In this document: positions 46,323 through 53,938 of the stretch, piece by piece | Numbering within the stretch: the stretch's first letter is position 1 | Layout: the number at the start of each line of letters is the position of its first letter | Assembly: GCF_030623445.1 (NCBI RefSeq) | Contig: NZ_CP130613.1 | Coordinates: 372,001-436,000, forward strand | DNA length: 64,000 nt | Source: Pseudogemmatithrix spongiicola | GTDB taxonomy: Bacteria > Gemmatimonadota > Gemmatimonadetes > Gemmatimonadales > Gemmatimonadaceae | Reading direction: 5' to 3' | Position numbers and translations under genes: made by a program | Notes under the pieces: model-generated | The model's input: only the letters and a program-made list of their open reading frames with translations | Databases searched by the model: none | What the model was told of the DNA's origin: nothing

Positions 46323-47666
46323 ATGGCAGGAACTCCGAATACCGCGGCCGCCCCTGCCGGCGACCATCTTGAGATCAAGGACTCGCGTACCGGGAAGATC
46401 TATTACGTCCCGATCACCGACGAGACGATCCGCACCGCCGACCTGAAGCAGATCAAGGTCAAGCCCGACGACTTCGGCATCATGGGCTACGACCCGGCCT
46501 TCATGAACACGGCCTCCTGCCGATCGGCCATCACGTTCATCGACGGCGACAAGGGCATCCTGCGCTACCGCGGATTCCCGATCGAGCAGCTGGCCGAGCA
46601 CTCGAACTTCCTCGAGGTCGCCTGGCTGCTGCGCAAGGGCGAGCTGCCGACGCAGAAGGAGTACGACGAGTTCCAGCATCACGTGACGTACCACACGTAC
46701 GTGCACGAGAACATCAAGCGCTTCATGGAAGGCTTCCGCTACGATGCGCATCCGATGGCGATGCTGACGGCGGGCGTGGCGGCGCTGTCGTCGTTCTATC
46801 CGACGTCGAAGGAGATCTACGACGAGCGGGAGCGCGACATCGCGTTCATCCGGCTCATCGCCAAGATGCCGACGCTGGCGGCGTTCGCGTACCGCCACGT
46901 GAAGGGCCTGCCGTACGTGTACCCCGACAACGCGCTGTCGTACGCCGAGAACTTCCTCTCGATGATCGCGCGCATGTCGGAGCCCAAGTACGAGGCGCAT
47001 CCGGTGTACGCCCGTGCGATCGACATCCTGTTCATCCTGCACGCGGACCACGAGCAGAACTGTTCGACGAACGCGGTGCGCGCGGTGGGCAGCTCGCACG
47101 TGGATCCGTACTCGGCCGTGGCGGCCGGCGTCGCCGCGCTCTACGGTCCGCTGCACGGCGGTGCCAACGAAGCCGTGCTGCGCATGCTCGAGGAGATCGG
47201 GGACGTCAAGAACATCCCCGCGTTCATCGAGAGCGTGAAGAGCGGGAAGGGCGGCAGCCGCCTGATGGGCTTCGGCCACCGCGTGTACAAGAGCTACGAT
47301 CCGCGCGCGAAGATCGTGAAGAAGCTCTGCGACGAGGTGCTCAAGGTCGCGGGCATGACGAAGGACATGGAAATCGCGCTGGAGCTGGAGCGTATCGCGC
47401 TCAGCGACGAGTACTTCATCTCGCGCAAGCTCTACCCGAACGTGGACTTCTACACGGGCCTGATCTACCGCGCGATGCACTTCCCCACCGACTACTTCAC
47501 CGTGCTGTTCGCCATCGCGCGCACGGCCGGCTGGATGTCGCAGTGGGAGGAGATGCTGCTCGACAAGGAGCAGAAGATCGCCCGTCCGCGGCAGATCTAC
47601 ACGGGGATCGAGACCCGCGACTATGCGGCGAACCGCATCAACCTGTCGCATAAGGTGACGAAGTAG
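46323..47666 (+). CDS. gltA: citrate synthase (type II, GltA)
   Basis: 447 aa from ATG 46323, the expected size of hexameric GltA-type enzymes. The N-terminal part is the beta-rich domain of type II forms (LEIKDSRTGKIYYVPITD). Active-site motifs are FILHADHEQNCSTNAVR, GPLHGGANEAVLRML, GFGHRVYKSYDPRA and PNVDFYTGLIYRAM. It condenses acetyl-CoA with oxaloacetate to start the TCA cycle. An in-frame extension to 46224 has no family similarity, which argues against a longer start. An inverted repeat CGAGCCC/GGGCTCG lies in the leader just upstream (about 46268-46292). Heptad repeat element D begins one base after the stop. Confidence 0.97.
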   Translation: MAGTPNTAAAPAGDHLEIKDSRTGKIYYVPITDETIRTADLKQIKVKPDDFGIMGYDPAFMNTASCRSAITFIDGDKGILRYRGFPIEQLAEHSNFLEVAWLLRKGELPTQKEYDEFQHHVTYHTYVHENIKRFMEGFRYDAHPMAMLTAGVAALSSFYPTSKEIYDERERDIAFIRLIAKMPTLAAFAYRHVKGLPYVYPDNALSYAENFLSMIARMSEPKYEAHPVYARAIDILFILHADHEQNCSTNAVRAVGSSHVDPYSAVAAGVAALYGPLHGGANEAVLRMLEEIGDVKNIPAFIESVKSGKGGSRLMGFGHRVYKSYDPRAKIVKKLCDEVLKVAGMTKDMEIALELERIALSDEYFISRKLYPNVDFYTGLIYRAMHFPTDYFTVLFAIARTAGWMSQWEEMLLDKEQKIARPRQIYTGIETRDYAANRINLSHKVTK

Positions 47667-47667
47667 C

Positions 47668-47695
47668 AGCTGTAAGCTGTAAGCTCTAAGCTGAA
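47668..47695. repeat. tandem 7-nt repeat, element D (AGCTGTA units)
   Basis: Four units: AGCTGTA, AGCTGTA, AGCTCTA, AGCTGAA. On the opposite strand they read AGCTTAG, AGCTTAC, AGCTTAC, matching units of element B at 24.1 kb. It starts one base after the gltA stop and leads straight into a strong hairpin. Confidence 0.85.
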
Positions 47696-47696
47696 C

Positions 47697-47732
47697 GAGA
47701 GGGGGCGCCGAGATTGCTCGGTGCCCCCTCTC
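47697..47732 (+). terminator. 16-bp hairpin after gltA
   Basis: GAGAGGGGGCGCCGAG (47697-47712) pairs with CTCGGTGCCCCCTCTC (47717-47732) with one G-U pair and a 4-nt loop (ATTG). A pyrimidine-rich tail follows (TAGCCTTCCGTCTCATCCCATC). It is a likely gltA terminator and separates it from the kinase gene. Confidence 0.75.
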
Positions 47733-47772
47733 TAGCCTTCCGTCTCATCCCATCTCTCCCCACTTTGTAGAC

Positions 47773-49239
47773 GTGTCCGATCCCATCCGCCGCGCCCTCG
47801 AGTCCGCCGTCGCCGGTGCGTATCGCATCGAGCGCGAGCTCGGCCGCGGTGGGATGGGCGCGGTCTTCCTGGCGCGCGACCTGGCGCTGGACCGCGAGGT
47901 GGCGATCAAGGTCCTGCCGCCGGACCTCGCGACGAATGCCACGTTGCGGGAGCGCTTCGTCCGGGAAGCGCGGCTGGCGGCCTCGCTCTCGCACCCCAAC
48001 ATCGTGCACGTGCACGCGGTGCTCGAGCATGGTGAGCTGTTGGCGATCGTGATGCAGTACGTGGACGGCGAAACGCTGACCGAACGCGTGGCGCGGTCCG
48101 GACCCTACGACGCCGCCGACACGGCGCGCCTGCTGCAGGACACCGCTTGGGCCCTCGGCTACGCCCACGCCCGTGGCATCGTGCACCGCGACGTGAAGCC
48201 GGACAACCTCCTCATCGAGCGCGGTACCGGCCGCCCGATGATCCTGGACTTCGGCATCGCCCGCACCGAGCAGGCGAAGGGACTCACCGAGGTCGGTCAG
48301 TCCATCGGCACCCCCCACTACATGAGCCCCGAGCAGGCCGCCGCCGAGGAGGTGGACGGCCGCAGCGACCTCTATTCACTCGGCTGCGTCGGCTTCTTCG
48401 CCGCGACGGGTCGCACGGTATTCCAGGCGGAGGCCGCGCATCGGCTGCTCATGCTGCATCTCACGCAGGCGGCGCAGGACGTGACCGAACTGCGCCCCGA
48501 GTTTCCGAAGCCGCTCTCCGATGTCATCGCGCGAGCCCTGCGCAAGGATCGCGGCGAACGCTTCGAGACCGGCGAAGAGATGGCCGAGGCCATTGCGGCC
48601 CTTCACCTGCGCGCGCGCGAGGTCGCGCCGCTGCTGCGCCTGCTGCACCAACAGACGGCGCAGTCGCTGCAGGCCGTGCTGACAATGGGCGTGCTGTTCG
48701 TCGTGCTATGGAGTCTCTCGCCGCGGCAGGATGACGTGATGCGGGCGTTCATCCTCGTGTTGTTCCTGACGATGCTCATCACCATCCTCGGGCAATCCTT
48801 CGATCGCGTGCGATTCGCCGTCCGCCAAGGCTTCACGGCGCCTGACGTGCGTACGGCTGTCGAGGCCATCACCGATGAGACGGCGCGGGCCCGTGAGCAA
48901 CTGCTCTCCGATCCGCTGGAGTTTGCGCGCCTCCAGCGCCGGAAGCGCATCGCGTTCTTCGGCGGCCTGCTCGGTGGCCTCAGTCAGCCCGTCGCGATCT
49001 CGATGTTCGTGTCGGCTCGCATCGATGGCGTGCGGCAGGTGCAAACGCTGGGCATCGTGATCGTGCTGATCGGGGCGATGGCAATCGGGGCGTCGGTGGC
49101 ACTCTGGGCCATGCGGCCGGTGCGCATCACGCTGGCGCAGCGGCTCGCGGGCCGCTTCTGGCTCAGCGCGGCCGGGCGGTGGATGTTCGCACGCGCCGAG
49201 CGCCGCTACGCGGCAGAGCTCGCGCGCGCGAAGACTTAG
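47773..49239 (+). CDS. membrane-anchored Hanks-type Ser/Thr protein kinase
   Basis: 488 aa from GTG 47773. The kinase domain fills residues about 15-275: glycine loop GRGGMGAVFLARD, VAIKVLPP (ATP Lys), HRDVKPDNLLI (catalytic loop), DFGIARTEQAK (DFG) and GTPHYMSPEQ (P+1). The rest has no PASTA or other sensor domain. It has membrane segments (AVLTMGVLFVVLWSLS, AFILVLFLTMLITILG, then FFGGLLGGLSQPVAISMF and LGIVIVLIGAMAIGASVALWA) around a soluble charged loop. All kinase residues seem intact, so it should be active at the cytoplasmic membrane face. The stop overlaps the mutY stop by 4 bp on the other strand. Confidence 0.93.
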   Translation: MSDPIRRALESAVAGAYRIERELGRGGMGAVFLARDLALDREVAIKVLPPDLATNATLRERFVREARLAASLSHPNIVHVHAVLEHGELLAIVMQYVDGETLTERVARSGPYDAADTARLLQDTAWALGYAHARGIVHRDVKPDNLLIERGTGRPMILDFGIARTEQAKGLTEVGQSIGTPHYMSPEQAAAEEVDGRSDLYSLGCVGFFAATGRTVFQAEAAHRLLMLHLTQAAQDVTELRPEFPKPLSDVIARALRKDRGERFETGEEMAEAIAALHLRAREVAPLLRLLHQQTAQSLQAVLTMGVLFVVLWSLSPRQDDVMRAFILVLFLTMLITILGQSFDRVRFAVRQGFTAPDVRTAVEAITDETARAREQLLSDPLEFARLQRRKRIAFFGGLLGGLSQPVAISMFVSARIDGVRQVQTLGIVIVLIGAMAIGASVALWAMRPVRITLAQRLAGRFWLSAAGRWMFARAERRYAAELARAKT

Positions 49240-50033
49240 CGACGACGCGCGCGGCCCCGCGAATCGGCGTCCGCGCGTGCCGTCTCGGCGCTGCGGCACA
49301 CGCTCGTCACGGGACAAGCGCCGCAACGCTTCACGCGCGCCGTACACACGAGCGCGCCCAGTTCCATAAGCGCCTGGTTATGCGTCCAGGTCGCCTTGCC
49401 CGTGCGCGGCAGGGTGGCCTCGCTGATCTGCCAGAGCAGAGTGAGGTCGCGCGGTCGCTTGGGGTTCAGCTTGGGTGCGAACACGCGCGCGAGCACGCGG
49501 GCGACGTTCGTGTCCACGAGCGCGGCACGGCGCTCGAAGGCGAAGGTGCTGACGGCGCCGGCGGTGTACGCGCCGATGCCCGGCAGACGTCGAAGCTTCT
49601 CGGCCTCGGCCGGCAGCGGCGACGGCCGACCATCCGCCGCGACGGCGGTCGCTGCGTCGGCGTCTCCCCATGCCGCGGCACCTTCGCGCACGACGGCGCG
49701 CGAAAGTTTGTGCAGGTTTCGCGCCCTGGCGTAGTAGCCGAGTCCCTGCCACTGCTCCAGCACATGGCGCTCGTCGGCCTTGGCGAGTTGCTGCAGGGTA
49801 GGGAAGCGTCGCAGGAATCGCTGCCAGTACTCCAGCACGCGGCTCACCTGCGTCTGCTGCAGCATCAGTTCGCTGACGAGGATCGCGTAGGGATCCCGCG
49901 TCTTGCGCCACGGGAGATCGCGGGCGTTGCGGCGATACCAGGCGCGGAGCTTCGTGCCGAAGGCGCGCAGTTCCGCCTTGTCGAGCCGCGGACCGGCGGA
50001 CCGGCGACGCGCTGGCGTCAGTGCGGCTCCCAA
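49236..50033 (-). CDS. mutY: A/G-specific adenine glycosylase, short form
   Basis: 265 aa. The HhH-GPD fold is clear: DLPWRKTRDPYAILVSELMLQQTQV (catalytic Glu in SELMLQQT), LGYYARARNLHKL, LRRLPGIGAYTAGAVSTFAF (the position used by Lys in endonuclease III is Tyr, as in MutY), ALVDTNVARVLAR (catalytic Asp) and an iron-sulfur motif C-x6-C-x2-C-x5-C (CTARVKRCGACPVTSVC). It removes adenine opposite 8-oxoguanine. MutY proteins usually have about 350 aa with a C-terminal NUDIX-like domain that reads 8-oxoG; here the protein ends about 20 residues after the cluster. Stops of mutY and the kinase overlap by 4 bp, so the end is genuine. The start overlaps the NicO-like gene by 16 bp. Confidence 0.88.
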   Translation of the reverse strand: MGAALTPARRRSAGPRLDKAELRAFGTKLRAWYRRNARDLPWRKTRDPYAILVSELMLQQTQVSRVLEYWQRFLRRFPTLQQLAKADERHVLEQWQGLGYYARARNLHKLSRAVVREGAAAWGDADAATAVAADGRPSPLPAEAEKLRRLPGIGAYTAGAVSTFAFERRAALVDTNVARVLARVFAPKLNPKRPRDLTLLWQISEATLPRTGKATWTHNQALMELGALVCTARVKRCGACPVTSVCRSAETARADADSRGRARRR

Positions 50034-50656
50034 GTCGGCACCGCGGAGAACAGCCCGCCGTCGACGATCAGTTCGCGCGCGAGCAGCACACCGAACACGA
50101 TGCTCAGCGCGCCCGCCGCGACGCGCACCCCCACGCGCATGCGATGCACGCGGTTGCCGGCATACAGCGCCGGCACGGCGAGGATCGCCGTGACCAGCAT
50201 CATGCCGAGGATCGTGCCGAGGCCGAACATGAGGAGATACGCCGCCGCGGCGAGCGGCTCGCGGATCGTGGCCAGCACGAGCAGCGCGACCGCTGCCGAG
50301 CCGGCGAGTCCATGGACCACGCCCACCAGCAGCGGACGCGAGAGCTTGGGGGCCGCGTCGTCATTGCTGCGACGGATGTTCGAATAGCCGAGCCCGATGA
50401 GCATGATCGCCACGCCGAACTCGAGTCCGAGACCGATACGGGGCGGGATCACGATGCGAAAGGCGATGATCGCTCCGCCCAGCAGGACCAGCGTCAGCGT
50501 ATGCCCGACGCCCCAGACCGCGCCCACCCAAGCCGCGCGCGCCAGAGAGCGCTCGCGCGCGACGATCGTCGTCACCGCGACGACATGGTCGGCGTCGGTG
50601 GCGTGGCGGAGTCCGAGCAGGACGCCGAGCAGGATGGGCGTGAGGGCGTCGAACAT
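50018..50656 (-). CDS. NicO/UreH-like nickel-cobalt transporter family membrane protein
   Basis: 212 aa with about six membrane segments. Diagnostic motifs are LLGLRHATDADHVVAVTTIV (the HxxxxDH metal motif) and VGAVWGVGHTLTLVLLGG, which define the NiCoT/UreH-like group that moves or senses nickel or cobalt. No urease or hydrogenase gene is near, so the metal and physiological role stay open; cobalt for cobalamin is conceivable given MetH. The 3' end overlaps the mutY start by 16 bp and the TetR gene ends 12 bp upstream, so TetR, NicO-like and mutY may be one leftward transcript. Confidence 0.85.
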   Translation of the reverse strand: MFDALTPILLGVLLGLRHATDADHVVAVTTIVARERSLARAAWVGAVWGVGHTLTLVLLGGAIIAFRIVIPPRIGLGLEFGVAIMLIGLGYSNIRRSNDDAAPKLSRPLLVGVVHGLAGSAAVALLVLATIREPLAAAAYLLMFGLGTILGMMLVTAILAVPALYAGNRVHRMRVGVRVAAGALSIVFGVLLARELIVDGGLFSAVPTWEPH

Positions 50657-50668
50657 GTCGCGCGGAAT

Positions 50669-51355
50669 CTATATGGATGCGGCCCCGGGGCCGTAGCGCT
50701 GGTCGTACTGCGAGTAGTGCGCCACCAGCATGCGATGCGCCTCGTTGATGACCTGCATCCGGTGTCCCTGCGGCAGCTGGCTGGCCAGCTCGACGACCGC
50801 GTGGACCATCTTCACCGAGACCATCGCCGACGCGACGCGCTCCTCGGCAGGCAGCTTCGGATAGCGCAGGGCGAGGAATTGCCCCACGTGTCCGACCAGC
50901 GCCTGGTTGAGGGCGTCGTTGATGGCCGGACAGTTCCGCTGCACCGCCTCATGCACCGCATCGAAGGCGGGCGTGCGCTCGATCAGCTTCACCTGCGCCT
51001 GCAGGATGCGCTGGAACAGCTGCTCCGCGGGCAGGTGCACGTGCTCGAGTGGCATCGCCTTCTGGTTCGTGTCGCGCACGGCATCGGCGTAGCGCGCCCC
51101 GAGTGCCTCGACCACGGCGTCTTTGTTCGGGAAGAAATGATAGAGCGAGCCCATCGAGGCTCCGGCTCGATCGGCGATCATCTGCATGGTCGCGGCGCCT
51201 ACACCCTGCTCCACGAACACCTGCTCGGCCGCGTCGAGGATCTGCTCCACGCGCCGCTGCCCGCGCTCCTGCTGGGGCGCGCGGGGTGCGCGCTCCCGCG
51301 CTTCAGGCTCTGGGGCGGGGGCTGGGGCCGGGGCTGGCGGGGTGGTCTTTGGCAT
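50669..51355 (-). CDS. TetR-family repressor of the adjacent efflux operon
   Basis: 228 aa. A proline/alanine-rich N-terminal tail (about 25 aa) is followed by the TetR helix-turn-helix (RVEQILDAAEQVFVEQGVGAATMQMIADRAGASMGSLYHFFPNKDAVVEAL) and a helical ligand domain with no recognisable specificity. It is divergent from the TolC-MFP-RND operon. The 115 bp between them hold three 16-bp palindromes that look like its binding sites and overlap both promoters. It likely represses itself and the pump, with release by a pump substrate. The NicO-like gene follows 12 bp downstream. Confidence 0.92.
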   Translation of the reverse strand: MPKTTPPAPAPAPAPEPEARERAPRAPQQERGQRRVEQILDAAEQVFVEQGVGAATMQMIADRAGASMGSLYHFFPNKDAVVEALGARYADAVRDTNQKAMPLEHVHLPAEQLFQRILQAQVKLIERTPAFDAVHEAVQRNCPAINDALNQALVGHVGQFLALRYPKLPAEERVASAMVSVKMVHAVVELASQLPQGHRMQVINEAHRMLVAHYSQYDQRYGPGAASI

Positions 51356-51366
51356 CTGTTACAAAA

Positions 51367-51382
51367 TAGAGGATACCCTCCA
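51367..51382. promoter_or_regulatory. TetR operator candidate 1
   Basis: TAGAGGATACCCTCCA: half-sites TAGAGG and CCTCCA around a 4-bp centre, one mismatch from a perfect palindrome. It overlaps the predicted -10 region of the leftward tetR promoter. Confidence 0.7.
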
Positions 51383-51385
51383 CTA

Positions 51386-51413
51386 TTGACAAGTAGTGGA
51401 AACCCTCTAATAC
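51386..51413 (+). promoter_or_regulatory. promoter of the efflux operon, sharing its -35 with the tetR promoter
   Basis: TTGACA (51386-51391), 16-bp spacer, TAATAC (51408-51413). On the other strand TTGTCA (51392-51387) with an 18-bp spacer and TATTTT forms the tetR promoter, so the two -35 boxes overlap back to back. Operator 2 lies in the spacer. Confidence 0.65.
51394..51409. promoter_or_regulatory. TetR operator candidate 2
   Basis: TAGTGGAAACCCTCTA: same 6-4-6 plan with one mismatch (TAGTGG for TAGAGG). It covers the spacer of the rightward promoter, a position that would block RNA polymerase. Confidence 0.7.
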
Positions 51414-51425
51414 TTGTGCCGTAAG

Positions 51426-51441
51426 TAGAGGCAAACCTCTA
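51426..51441. promoter_or_regulatory. TetR operator candidate 3
   Basis: TAGAGGCAAACCTCTA: perfect 6-bp half-sites around a 4-bp centre. It is located just after the expected transcription start of the efflux operon, 30 bp before the first ATG. Confidence 0.75.
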
Positions 51442-51470
51442 GAAACGTCCACGTCCAATCCAGCTCGCCG

Positions 51471-52895
51471 ATGGATCGCCTCCGATTAGAAGAGGGCGCA
51501 GTGCCGGGTCGCCTCGCGACTCTCGTACTGGCCGCCGACCTCCTCGCAGGGCTCGCCTTGGTTGCCCTTGCACTCGCCGCAGTCGCGCTGCTGCCGCCTG
51601 CGCTCCAAGCGCAGACCGCGCTCGACGGCTATGTCCGCGACGGACTCCGCCAGAACCTCGGCATCCGCCAGCAGGCGCTGCAGGTCCAGCGCGCCGATGC
51701 GGCGCTGCGTGAGGCTCGCGGCAACTTCCTGCCCACCGCGACGATCAACGCCCGCTACACCAATGTGAGCGGTCAGGTCGTGAACCTCGGCGAACTCATC
51801 AATCCGGCCTTCGCGGCACTCAATCAATTGATCGGGGCGCCGCAGTTCCCGACGGACATCGACCTGCGCCTGCCGCTCAAGCAGGAGACGGCAGTGCGCG
51901 TCGCGCAGCCGATCTTCCAGGCCGAGATCTACTCGGGCTATCGCGCCGCCAGCGCCGCGCGGCAGGTACAGGAGGCGACGTTCGGCGTCGCCGAGCGAGA
52001 ACTGGCCGCGCAGATCCGTGCGGGCTACCTGAACTACGGCAAGGCCCTGCGCTTGCACGAGCTTCGCGTCGCGACGCGCACGCTGCTCGAGGAACAGGTA
52101 CGCGTGATGTCGCGCCTCGTCGAAGCCGGGCGCGCGACGCCTGATGCGCTGTCCCGCGCCCGCGCCGAACTCAGCGAGGCCCAACAGCGCGAGTCCGAGG
52201 CGCAGCAGTTGGTCGACGCCTCGCGCCAGAGCTTCAACCTCATTGTCGGCCGCCAGATCACCGAAGAGGTCGAAGTGATTCCCGCGGAGGCACTCGCGCT
52301 CGATGCGCTGCCGACCCTCGACGATGCGCTGCAGAGCGCCCTCGGTACCCGCGAGGAACTCCGTGCGCTGGATGCAGGCAAGCGCGCGGCCGATGCCCAG
52401 GCGTCGGTGGCACGGGGCAGCTACCTGCCAAACCTCGCCGTCGCGCTCGACTACGGCGTGCAGGGCAACGAATACCGGTTCCGCAGCGATGCGGACTTCG
52501 CCTTGGTCAGCGTCGTTGCGTCCTGGAACGTCTTCAACGGCAGCCGCGACGCCGCCCGCGTGCAGCAGGCCAAGCTCGACGCCGAGCGCATCTCGCTGCA
52601 GGGCCAGGACGCCCGCCGCGGCATCGAACTGCAAGTACGGCTCGCCTGGCAGGCCGCAGCGGTCGCCAAGCAGGCCATCGAGACGGCCGCCGCCCAGGAG
52701 TCCGCCGCCGACCGTACCTACCAGTTAGTGAATCGCCGCTACGAGGAAGGTCTCACGTCGCCGCTCGAACTCAGCGAAGCGCGCGTGCAGCGCACGGCGG
52801 CGCAGCTCAACGCGGTGTTCACGACCTACGACTACTACCTGCGCCGCGTCGAACTCGATCGCGCGGCTGCGCTCTATCCGAGGACCGCCCCGTGA
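51471..52895 (+). CDS. TolC-family outer-membrane efflux protein
   Basis: 474 aa from ATG 51471. A long hydrophobic export signal (LAGLALVALALAAVALLPPA, cleavage near LQAQ) is followed by two TolC repeats of coiled-coil helices with beta strands: QALQVQRADAALREARGNFLPTATI in the first and AQASVARGSYLPNLAVALDYG in the second, and the typical SPLELSEARVQRTAAQLNAVFTTYDYYL near the end. It forms the trimeric exit duct of the tripartite pump. The stop overlaps the GTG of the adaptor gene by 4 bp (GTGA). Confidence 0.93.
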   Translation: MDRLRLEEGAVPGRLATLVLAADLLAGLALVALALAAVALLPPALQAQTALDGYVRDGLRQNLGIRQQALQVQRADAALREARGNFLPTATINARYTNVSGQVVNLGELINPAFAALNQLIGAPQFPTDIDLRLPLKQETAVRVAQPIFQAEIYSGYRAASAARQVQEATFGVAERELAAQIRAGYLNYGKALRLHELRVATRTLLEEQVRVMSRLVEAGRATPDALSRARAELSEAQQRESEAQQLVDASRQSFNLIVGRQITEEVEVIPAEALALDALPTLDDALQSALGTREELRALDAGKRAADAQASVARGSYLPNLAVALDYGVQGNEYRFRSDADFALVSVVASWNVFNGSRDAARVQQAKLDAERISLQGQDARRGIELQVRLAWQAAAVAKQAIETAAAQESAADRTYQLVNRRYEEGLTSPLELSEARVQRTAAQLNAVFTTYDYYLRRVELDRAAALYPRTAP

Positions 52896-53938
52896 CCGCT
52901 CGCCTTTCGCTTCTCCTCGTCCTCATCGCGCTCACCGCGTGCGGAAGGGACGCCGAGCTCGGGTCCGAATCCGCGGCGCCCATCCCCGTGCGCGTCGTCC
53001 AGCCCCAGCCGCGCAGCGCGGAGCCAGACATCCAGCTCACCGGCATGCTTGGGGCCAAGGAAGAGATTCCGCTCGGCTTCAAGATCGGCGGCGTTGTCGC
53101 CAGCGTCGGCGTCGAGGCCGGTGACCGCGTCACCGAAGGCCAACTGCTCGCGGCGCTCTCGCCGGTGGAGATCGAGTCCTCGGTGTCTGCCGCGCGCGAA
53201 GGGCGCGACAAGGCGCGTCGCGATCTCGCGCGCGTCGAGCGCCTGCAGCGCGACAGCGTGACTACGCTGGCCCAACTCGAAGACGCGCGCACGGGACTCG
53301 AAGTCGCCGAGGCGCAACTGCGTGCGGCGGAATTCAACCGGCAGTACGCCGAGGTGCGCGCACCCGCGGCGGGCGTGATCCTGCGCAAGCAGCTTGAGCG
53401 CGGGCAGCTGGTGGCGCCGGGCGCCCCGGTGTTCCTGTTGCGCGCCGAGCGCACCGGGCTCGTGCTGCGCGCCGGAGCTGCAGATCGCGACGCCGTGCGG
53501 CTCTCCACCGGCATGCGCGCGCGCGTGGAGTTCGATGCGTACCCCGGCGTCGTCTTCGACGGCCGCATCGAGCAGGTGGGCGTCGCAGCGGCGCCGATGA
53601 CGGGCACGTACGAAGTGGAGATCGCCGTCGAACCCGCCGGACGCCGGCTGGCCTCGGGGCTCATCGGCCGCGCGCGCGTGACGCCGCAGAGCGCGGCACC
53701 CGTCCTGACGCTTCCGGCGGAAGCGCTGCTCGAGGTCGAGGGACGCGAGGCCACGGTGTTTGTGCTCGATGCGGCGGAAAGCGCCGCGCAGCGCAAGCGC
53801 GTCACCGTGCTCTGGCTCGACGGGCCCTTCGCGGCCGTCAGCGGAGAGATTGCGGCTGACGCGCGCGTCGTGATCGCTGGCGCGAGCCGACTCGCCGACG
53901 GAACGCGGGTGCATGTCGTGACCGAGCGTACCCCGTGA
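52892..53938 (+). CDS. RND efflux periplasmic adaptor (membrane fusion protein), lipoprotein
   Basis: 348 aa from GTG 52892. The start MTARLSLLLVLIALTAC ends in a lipobox (LTAC), so the adaptor is lipid-anchored. The order is lipoyl/barrel-sandwich (LGFKIGGVVASVGVEAGDRVTEGQLLAALS), an alpha-hairpin of about 60 residues (REGRDKARRDLARVERLQRDSVTTLAQLEDARTGLEVAEAQL), the second lipoyl half (YAEVRAPAAGVILRKQLERGQLV) and beta-barrel and membrane-proximal domains. It bridges the RND pump and TolC. Both ends overlap neighbouring genes by 4 bp, so the three proteins are made in step. Confidence 0.93.
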   Translation: MTARLSLLLVLIALTACGRDAELGSESAAPIPVRVVQPQPRSAEPDIQLTGMLGAKEEIPLGFKIGGVVASVGVEAGDRVTEGQLLAALSPVEIESSVSAAREGRDKARRDLARVERLQRDSVTTLAQLEDARTGLEVAEAQLRAAEFNRQYAEVRAPAAGVILRKQLERGQLVAPGAPVFLLRAERTGLVLRAGAADRDAVRLSTGMRARVEFDAYPGVVFDGRIEQVGVAAAPMTGTYEVEIAVEPAGRRLASGLIGRARVTPQSAAPVLTLPAEALLEVEGREATVFVLDAAESAAQRKRVTVLWLDGPFAAVSGEIAADARVVIAGASRLADGTRVHVVTERTP

